From Undaria pinnatifida (lineage: Eukaryota > Sar > Phaeophyceae > Laminariales > Alariaceae): 64,000 nucleotides of DNA. Below are positions 56,591 to 64,000 of the stretch, one piece after another; positions within the stretch are counted from its first letter, which is position 1; each line of letters opens with the position of its first letter. The translations under genes were made by a program, and so were the position numbers. The notes under the pieces were generated by a model. It was not told where the DNA came from and did not search any database. It saw nothing but the letters and a program-made list of their open reading frames with translations. The stretch spans positions 17,950,027 through 18,014,026 of the forward strand of contig JABAKD010000023.1 of NCBI GenBank assembly GCA_012845835.1, in the 5' to 3' direction.

Positions 56591-56761
56591 CCATATATGA
56601 GCCTTTCATAAACCCCAGAATGTTGTCGCCGATTTCGATGTCTTTGGCCGTCTCTCCGGTTGTCCCCATGGCACCCCTGTCGTCGCCGCTGGGGTCGTGG
56701 AGGCTACCCGCGGTGGAGTCCAAGTCGGAGTTGTCACTGTCGGCGTTGGCGTCATCAATGT
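56591..56761 (-). CDS. candidate internal exon, acidic
   Basis: On the minus strand a CAG acceptor (56762-56764) precedes DDANADSDNSDLDSTAGSLH, DPSGDDRGAMGTTGETAKDI and IGDNILGFMKGSYMG, followed by a GTAAGC donor at 56585-56590. Length 171 bp is a multiple of three. It is GC-richer than its surroundings. No domain is recognised and neighbouring exons are not identified, so it is a weak but real-looking candidate. Confidence 0.35.
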
Positions 56762-57009
56762 CTGTTTGCAATAAGGACGCAATAAGAGTCATTTCGGTGT
56801 CATTAGACCGAGTGTAACGTCGAATCGGGGCGAGTTGACTTGCACACCTTTGCAGCATGTGCGCAACGGGCATATTGAAATTCTACATGATATTTGAACC
56901 TCGATTTTAAACCTCGTATTTTTCTTTGCAAATAGTGTGTGTCAGAGCTGCTCAATGCTCATGCGTGTGACTCCTCCTACCTAAAATCTATGCTGTCTGG
57001 ACATATTCA

Positions 57010-57700
57010 ACAAACTTACTCGGAAATAGTGTGTAGGTTCGAGCTCCCCAATCTCTCGTCTTGTTGTACAAAAAATAAACTACTGCTGTGTGACAATTGA
57101 CGGTAACTACTTGCAAATAGAGTACGTCGGAGCTCCCTCATCTCACGCGACTTCTTCAGTAGTACATGAGTAGAAAAAATACCTGCTGTATTGATGTTTA
57201 CGGCGAAACTACTTGGAAATAGTGTAGGTTCCAGCTCCGCAATTTCTCGTCTTACACAAAAATTAAACTGCTGCTGTGACATTTGACGGTAAATACTTGC
57301 AAATAGAGTAGGTCGGAGCTCCGTCATCACACATGTTCAGTAATACAGGAGTAGAAAAAATACCTGCTGTACTCTTGTTTACGGCGAAACTACTTGGAAA
57401 TAGTGTTTGTAGGTTCGAGCTCCGCAATCTCTCGTCTTACACAAAAATTAAACTGCTGCTGTGTGACATTTGACGGTAACTACTTGCAAATAGAGTAGGT
57501 CGGAGCTCCGTCATCTCACGCGACTTGTACAAAAAATACTACATGCAAGTGACTAGCGGTAATGATAGGGTCAGGTTCGAGCTCCGCAATGTATATGTGT
57601 ATCACACGAGACAATTAACACGTGCCAGGTAACACATGCTGTGCTACTGGTACTGCTGTGCGTGTGACATTTGACGGTGAAACTACTTGAATATAGTGTC
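57010..57700. repeat. tandem repeat with period about 190 bp
   Basis: Three to three and a half copies alternate two related half-units: GAAATAGTGTGTAGGTTCGA with GAGCTCCGCAATCTCTCGTC, and GCAAATAGAGTAGGTCGGAG with CTCCGTCATCTCACG. Each half-unit keeps the palindrome GGAGCTCC or CGAGCTCC. Starts of full units are near 57016, 57207 and 57393. Confidence 0.85.
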
Positions 57701-58479
57701 TAAAAAACATTTCACTTGCGAGTTATGAAAAAAAAATTGCTTGTACATGTGGGCAGCGTGACGGTGTGGGTAAAAGTGTGACATTGCAAGCGTCCATACC
57801 GAACCCTCTGCTCCGCCGACTCCGCCGCAGTCGAGCTCATCTGTGTTTCGCAGGTGGTACGTGCTTTGGATACACAGAGCTCCCGGTGTCACGAGAACGG
57901 AACAGCTGAGCTTGTCAGCAAGTGCGTTGTGTTGCGGTGTATCAACATGTCACAGATCGTGCACCCTGGCTGCACGTTTTCTACGACATGCCGAGGAGCC
58001 ACACCGGGTACCTCAAAGTTGATCGATGATTTCGTGGTGCGGCGGACATCACACAGACCACAAACGCACTCACCTCTCGTTGTGTTGTCCGTCAACACAC
58101 CCTCTCGTGCCCGGTGTGAGTTCTGTTCCTCTGGGATGAGCTATCCGACCTCGGATGTCCGTCCTTTTCTGATGAGCTGCTTCTCCGCGGGATTATATCT
58201 TTTCTCCGTGGCTTTCTCTCTTTTTTGTAAGGCGTTTTAGTATATGGGCTCAGGGGTGGCGTTTCACCAAAAAATGTAAAAAATTCTAAAAAACTAAATG
58301 GAACAACACTTTGAACGCTGATAAACAACTTCACACACCATCATGACACCAGAAAAAACTGAAAAAGCATAAAGTGGAAGATTGGGTCGCAGACGCAATC
58401 TGGATTTTGTTGGAAAGTGAGAATTGAGGTGTTCTTCCATGATTGGTTATCGTGACGTAGTGTACGCCGAGGACCGGCG
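57701..58479. other. no certain gene
   Basis: A minus-strand stretch at 57889-58098 has GECVCGLCDVRRTTKSSINF and NVQPGCTICDMLIH, with CxxC pairs that could be a zinc-binding exon, but no splice-linked partner is found. Confidence 0.35.
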
Positions 58480-58565
58480 CCCGGGAATCTGCCAACATTG
58501 GCAGGAAGGCAAAGCCTGCCAACACCAAGAACGCCTGTCTACCTACTCTATAGAACCAGATTTCA
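58480..58565 (+). repeat. CTGCCAACATTGGCAG palindrome repeat
   Basis: Same short repeat as at 7150-7300, with GAATCTGCCAACATTGGCAG, GCCTGCCAACACC and ATAGAACCAGATTTCAATTT. It lies outside the inner end of the right 4.3-kb copy, at about 1.1 kb distance, whereas its counterpart at 12.6 kb lies close to the left copy. Confidence 0.7.
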
Positions 58566-59295
58566 ATTTGAAAAAGACCACGAAGTCGGTGACCATGGTT
58601 TCGTTTCTTGGAGCCTGCCATCTGTCGATGCGACGAGGTGGGTATTGATGGCGGAGGCAGCGGTGGGGGCATTGGAAGCAGCACCGGCGTAGATCATGAC
58701 GGTGGAGGTAGCGATGGAAGTAGCGGTGGAGGCAGCGGTGATGGATCCGCTCGGGAGAGCGAACCACCACAAAGTGCAACTTCATCTACTCTGACAGCAG
58801 GGCACTCATCGACATCAGGAGCACTATTCTGTCAAAGCCAGCACGTCAAGAAAAAAGCAAGCGGGTGGGGTAGTTTCCTTACAGCCCTCTACCTACGCTA
58901 CACAAGGCCGGATGTGAGTGGTTCTTTCGTAGACTTCTGTTTGTTACCTGCTGCTGTACGGACGAATCTTGCATAGCAGTATCTGGTACCATGGTAAAGC
59001 TAAAGCAGTAGACTACAGGACACCAGATAAGAAACATACTTACCTGGTACCTGCGGTAAGCTGGCTTTCTTATTTATGAGGGGGTACGTTCTACACTGAC
59101 TTTAATATAACAGCTCCCGAGCTTCTTTTTTTCCTGAAAATATCAACTTGGTTTTTTATTACTGCACCTTTAATATTACAGGTAGGTGTCTTGTACTGCT
59201 GTAGTACCGCTGTATATCGTAAGGCACGGAAATACTGACCTACAGCAGTAGGTTGGCTTTCGTATTTGGCAGAGGGTTTGTTCTTACAGGTAACT
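58566..59295. other. no gene; GGTGGAGGYAGCG minisatellite
   Basis: Around 58640-58745 short GGTGGAGGYAGCG-type phrases repeat and yield a Gly/Ser-rich plus frame and a His/Arg-rich minus frame; neither shows a domain. The rest is AT-rich, with TACTGCTGTA phrases. Confidence 0.4.
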
Positions 59296-59365
59296 TCAGT
59301 ATGTTTTTTTTTTTCTCACATTAACTCTCGTCAAAAATCTAGAGTCCGTGGTCACATAAAGGTAT
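59296..59365 (-). mobile_element. short-repeat 3' end with A tail
   Basis: On the minus strand: TGTGACCACGGACTCTAGAT, then GAGTTAATGTGAGAAAAAAA. The end motif and TTAATGTGAGAA are shared with the repeats at 12.9 and 50.4 kb, but the tail is A-rich. Only the 3' end is recognisable. Confidence 0.6.
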
Positions 59366-59639
59366 ATTGACTCCCGAGGTTCTTACTCCGGTAGCTAAAT
59401 ATCACCCTGGCTTTGGTTTATTTTTTCGTGTTCTGTACTGCTGTACACCAGCAGTTTGTCTTCGGCAATGTTATTTTGATACGAGGTACGAGTCGTACCA
59501 GGTCATTGTAGGCTACTGCTCTTGCTGCTTGTGCGCTGCTGGTTGTACGCGAATCTACCTGGTACCAGGTATCATAGCTCTGAGCATGCGATACCTGGTA
59601 CCTGGTACGAAGTAAATACCATACCTGGCCTCTGATTAA

Positions 59640-62600
59640 TCGCATGCCAGATACCAGATGCAGTAGTACAGGACACCTAAAAGATACCAGGCACATAAAA
59701 TAGCGACCTAGGCTGGCTTTCTTATTGGGGAGAGGGTGCACTCTACCTTATTGTACATTAACTTCAGTACAAAGTATCCCGAGTTTCTTATTTTCGTGTA
59801 AATAACAGCCTGGCTAATCACGCCATCTATTTTGAAACTATTACTTCTGCTGAAGCTTGTTTGCTGTCGTAGCTTCTACACTCGTACACGTGATGTATAG
59901 CTCTGAGCATATGATGACTGGTACATGATAACTGGCACCTGGTACAATTGCGGCAGTCGTGTTTTCTTGGTTCGGCAGTTCGCAGCTGGCACAAGGCGTA
60001 TTAAAATCGAAAATTCTCGCTTGCGTTTCCAAAGGTGAAAAACCAGCGTGATTTGGTACCAGGACATGATGGTAGACTTGGCGTCAACACCAAGTCAGAC
60101 GCCACGTATTTGGATGAGGTCAAAGCCGCGAACACTGTGGGCGCGCTGACTCACGCGAAAGCTTGTTGGGTGCAGACGCCATCTCTTTCGCTGGCGGGTA
60201 TAGTGTCTAGTTTGGTTGGGAAAGAGGTGCCCACAGACCCGATCTTCCCCTTGTCTCGCTGGAGTTCTCCCCTCAACGCCCAACTGGTGATACTACTCTA
60301 GTTAGCTGTGCGCGTGTCCTATTCACGCTCGTTGTAGGTTATCGAACGTTTCTTGTTGCCAGCTAGATTGTTGGCGCCATGCTCTTGAATCTGCTGGTAT
60401 GTGGAATGTTAATGATGCCTGCCTTTTAAAATCCTTACGGTGCCGTCACGGGTAGAGTATGCCTGCTTGGATGATTACGCGTCCGTTCTCGTTTACGAGG
60501 AGATCGATGCATTGAAGGATCCCATGCGCAGCCCGGTTCCGACCATTTTGCCGCCGGGAACACAGATGCGATTGGGATGTTCTGTACCACATTCATCGAG
60601 ACCTTATTTCTCGCATCATCTAAACCAACAACATGCACGGCACATCCGCATCACAAGCGACTAAACCTGTTATCACCCCCCAAACCTGGTCTATTTTGCG
60701 ATGGAACTCTAGGTGCGACTCCACAGCAACAACCATGCCAGTTGTGTTGGCGTTGGGAACGTACAGGGCCATGAGACTACCGCTGGATCTTTGCTTCGGT
60801 GGCGTCCTCGATCACGTCAATCTGGCGGCCAGAAGAACGCCGTAGTCAAAGTGAGCGACGCGGTCAAGCCTGCTACGTACGCAGCACACAAGGAGGCACC
60901 TTCCTCCGCGGGTGTGGGTCGTGTGACGATGAAGGAAATCTGCGGCGGCGGCGGTGACAGGCTTGTTCTGTGGGACGTTACCCATGTTCGCCTTGCGGCC
61001 GATTGGACACCCCCCCCGGCGACACCAGCACCGTCGCCAAACCCGAATGCAAGTGCTGCTTACAACGATGACCCCGACTTGTTCGCCACCGAAGCACCTT
61101 GCCACGTGTTGGGCTCGCTAGGTAAGGCCTTACACCGTCCTTGGAAACAATTGAGCTAATTTATCTGACGCCCTGCCCGCATTGGCGTTCCTCATTCTCT
61201 TGCTGACGTTTGTATTCGCCCAACAAACCAAACTTTTTCGTTTTGTTTTTTTTTCTAGATGATACGGACTCGGACGAGGGCGAAAAGGACGGTGGCGACG
61301 GGTATGACTTTGATGCTGGTCACGACCGCGCTTGCGACCTAAGAGGCGGAGACGAGATCGGTGGCAATGTTTACCAGGACGACGTGAGTGCTGCAGAGGT
61401 GGCAAATATGTGTTGTTTGTTTTTTAAATCTGCTCGGCGTCAACGTGCGCTTTGTATACGATATTTTTCTGTTCGAGTGTTCTCAATTCATGTTGGTTGT
61501 TACCCAACTGCATCAGGGGGGTGGCCCAAACATGCTCAAGGGTCGCCTGGATACCTTCCACGCGCTTCCACGTATCTCGCGCCTGGTGAAGAAGAGTCAC
61601 GGCGCCTTCAAGCCCTCCATGGTTTGATCGAGAGATTCTTGCTATATCGTTAATCTGGAAGACATCAAAGAGGCAATTGGTTTTGACGTCACTTGTGTCG
61701 TTGTTCGGATCAGTGATATGGGGAGACTTTAGCTGTCGTCGAAAACAATGCCCCAACTGGGTCATGTGTCGTGACCATTACGCTCCTGCCGATCTTGCTT
61801 CCAACTGCAGGTAGAAGTGCTCTTCAAGCGCAAAAATGCCGTCGGAATAGGTGGCAGAGTAAACAGAGATAGAGATGAACTGTGTTTCTTGCGGATTTGT
61901 CGGCGGTTGGCGCCCGAGCGTACACGATTGTTGACTCGCTTTGATTCAGTGATTGATCGGTTCTGCGACATGATCGATGCGAAATCGGGATAAATTCTCC
62001 TGCGCCCAAAAGCACTGGAAGTCGTGAAGCTGCTCCGCAAGCACATCGAAGCTGGTTGTCTAAGCAAGCCTGACGGCGTGCCGCTGTACTACGCAACAGG
62101 GAAAAGTAAAGCGGGGATCACCAGTCGTCGCTGTGTCAGAGATTCCAACAGTACAGGGGCTTGGTGTGTGTGTTTCTCGTGACTTTCCTATCACTAGCAG
62201 GTACAGCAACCATTTCCACCCATAACATTGGCCTCACGGCGTAACCCGATGCTCATAGTATTTGCCGTCAAGTATACCGCACGGTTTCGTTTGTTGCAGT
62301 GTTTGTAACATGTTGAGTTTTTTCTTCGGCTTGGTGGTCAACCAGGTAATTCGTGTTATAATGGACCTAACGTACACCTGTCCAATATGTTTTCCGCCTG
62401 CTGTAACTGTTTGTCCTTTTTTTAAGGGTTTTCATCGTTACCTCCGCAGGCTACTATTGCGCTTCTCCTGCGCTGGACCCACTCGATCTGCGGGAGTTCA
62501 ATTATCGCTGGGACATTTAGATGGCTACGAAGAACCGCGGACTGCCGAAGTAGATTGGAGCGTGCTACGAACAGTTTGAGTTTGAGATTATCTAAAGCGA

Positions 62601-63955
62601 CACGGCCAGCTGGTCACCGGATAGCCCGATGTTTCCTGGGTGGGTCTCTGCTCTCGACGTGGCAGACACTGGTGAAAGAAGCGACCTTTCTCAGAGATTG
62701 TGGGGACCTGATGCTCGGGGTGAGGGGCCGGTTGATCTTGTCGACCTCCCAACAACTTCAGAATCGCTATGATCAAATCAAAGGGCACGCCAACGTTAGG
62801 AATACGATTATCTCTATTTGTCAACGAAATACTGCATTGCGTACTAGATTGCAGGAAGCTGACGGGGGCGCGATGATTGCGGGTGTTGTCGGTAGCGCTG
62901 TTTCCCCTGCTGTTTTGCGGAGTTGGTATGGGGTAGGTATTGTTGGCGTTCGTGGCGGCAGCGAAGGGGGGGGCGCAGCGGCAGGTGCAGGCGTGTCGGC
63001 GTCGGCTGCAAAGATGTTCGATTTTGGCGGCGGCGGGGATGAGGCAGGGTAGGTTGGCGCCGCCAACAGACGCCCAAGAAGCCCAAGGGCCCATTCCGGG
63101 GCCCTCAGATTTTCTTTCACCGCGGCCACAGTCGGCAAGAAGGCGCGTACCAGGAGGCTCACCCTGCCCCGCGTGGGAGGGAGGGGCGGCCCCAACGCAC
63201 TGTGCCGCCAGAAAAGCACCGGCCCAAGGCCTGCAGAACTGGGAAAAAACTAGATCAGACGGGAAGCGGTGGTGGTCATGGTGTGAATGTGAAAAGTGCA
63301 CTCGGGCCCATCTTGGTGTGGTAGGTTAGCGTCTGCAGTGTCGGGTCAAGTTTGCCTTTTGTTAATTCACAAAGAACAAATATCGTACGAGTTTAAGTTT
63401 TTGCTTCGCTTGCGAGCCGGCCGTTTCGTTTTGTGTGGCCCTGGGTTTGATTGTCTGTTTCATCTGGGGGAGGGGCAACAGCGATACTACCACCGTTGTC
63501 GACAAAATTGTGGTCCCTTTTTGTTTAGTTTTCCCTTTCATATGTTTTGCTTTTTATCCATCCCTGGGGAGAGGGAAAGAAGAAGGGGGGGTGGGTTACC
63601 TGGTCCCTACTCGTAGCTATTCCCCACCCCCCTGATATTTCTTTTCCTTCGCCTGGCATGATGGGGGGTGCTGGATGTCGCCGGGCGGCAAGAACGATTC
63701 AGTGCCAAGACATACACCACACAAAAGTGTCTGTATTGGAAGAAGAATTTTTTCAGAAGCATCGCCAATCATTTGGTTGAACTAGAGTTACGTCGGTCCA
63801 GTTATTTGTGGTGTTCGTGTCGTCCATTTTGGCGGAACCACCCGCATCGCTTCCCAGTCGAATATTGTCACCGAAAGCCCTACTTCATCCATTCGATACA
63901 CACCAAGGAGTTCAACGCAAAAAAAAACGCGTTGTATAGCAACAACAACATTTTA
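59640..63955 (+). repeat. 4.3-kb inverted repeat, right copy
   Basis: Reverse partner of 8155-12490, collinear throughout. Its outer limit is near 63955, where similarity stops sharply (TTTTATAACT versus unrelated left flank). Its inner limit is near 59640 at GCCAGATACCAGATGCAG. It carries the better preserved copy of the multi-exon gene. Confidence 0.85.
60440..63052 (+). pseudogene. unrecognised multi-exon gene, right copy
   Basis: Exon-like segments lie in order on the plus strand. 60440-60664 has YASVLVYEEIDALKDPMRSP. A segment ending at 61121 has SDAVKPATYAAHKEAPSSAG and WDVTHVRLAADW, with a GTAAGG donor. A 137-bp intron (61122-61258, ending TTTTCTAG) joins in frame to an acidic exon DDTDSDEGEKDGGDG to 61383. 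A second intron (61384-61516, GTGAGT...ATCAG) joins in frame to NMLKGRLDTFHALPRISRLV. A TGA then stands at 61625-61627 where the left copy has Trp. Further segments are VVKLLRKHIEAGCLSKPDGV (about 62017-62076) and LQEADGGAMIAGVVGSAVSP. No domain is recognised. Two introns that restore frame, and protein-level conservation between copies, support former coding. Confidence 0.5.
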
Positions 63956-64000
63956 TAACTAATTTTCAAGGACGTCAGCCGTGAGTTCGACGAATTTCAG

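Noticed and set aside
58608-58976. Gly/Ser-rich protein
   Set aside because: Based on a GGTGGAGG-type minisatellite; no domain, and both strands are open.
8155-63955. The whole window as one giant mobile element with 4.3-kb terminal inverted repeats
   Set aside because: The interior is a mix of independent retroelements and satellites, no replication or capsid genes of giant elements are seen, and no target duplication can be shown because the right end leaves the window.

Overview
This is a repeat-dominated window of a eukaryotic nuclear genome. Evidence for a eukaryote: GT-AG introns that restore reading frames, Ty3/gypsy and Ty1/copia retrotransposons, a Pol III-type SINE, LTRs with TATA and AATAAA signals, long minisatellites and a 500-base assembly gap. 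The gypsy architecture and repeat style suggest a stramenopile, perhaps a brown alga; that is an impression, not proof. No intact host gene is certain. I saw no operon, CRISPR array, rRNA gene or canonical functional tRNA gene.

Layout. 1-1000: array A of an 84-bp satellite, then a gap. 1.5-5.6 kb: mostly unrecognised DNA with two decayed transposase-like patches. 5.6-6.9 kb: poly-C-rich repeat. 8.2-12.5 kb: left copy of a 4.3-kb repeat whose inverted partner is at 59.6-63.96 kb; both carry remains of the same unrecognised multi-exon gene. 12.5-16.9 kb: SINE-like pieces, two copia pol fragments and an LTR. 17.6-30.4 kb: a large, broken Ty3/gypsy element on the minus strand. 30.6-34 kb: array B of the 84-bp satellite. 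34.4-46.9 kb: LTR remnants, a possible coiled-coil gene, a tRNA-derived SINE, tandem duplications, a complete miniature LTR element (TRIM) and a second poly-C repeat. 47.8-49.5 kb: a long-TIR element. 50-59 kb: composite short repeats, a two-exon methyltransferase-like gene and a few weak exon candidates.

The standout is the gypsy element. Reading its minus strand, it encodes Gag with a CCHC knuckle, then a NADAR domain, a retroviral-type protease, reverse transcriptase, RNase H, integrase, a chromodomain and a C-terminal domain of Tudor-like appearance. NADAR proteins act on ADP-ribose-linked or related N-glycosidic substrates, so a mobile element carrying one suggests an accessory function, for example countering nucleic-acid ADP-ribosylation. 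The copy is dead: at least five in-frame stops, several frameshifts, loss of the first integrase Asp, and a 2.4-kb TIR element inserted upstream of NADAR.

Most other content is nested mobile DNA. Two different long-TIR elements share a subterminal motif, and several short repeats that otherwise differ share an 11-bp 3' motif, suggesting shared mobilising enzymes.
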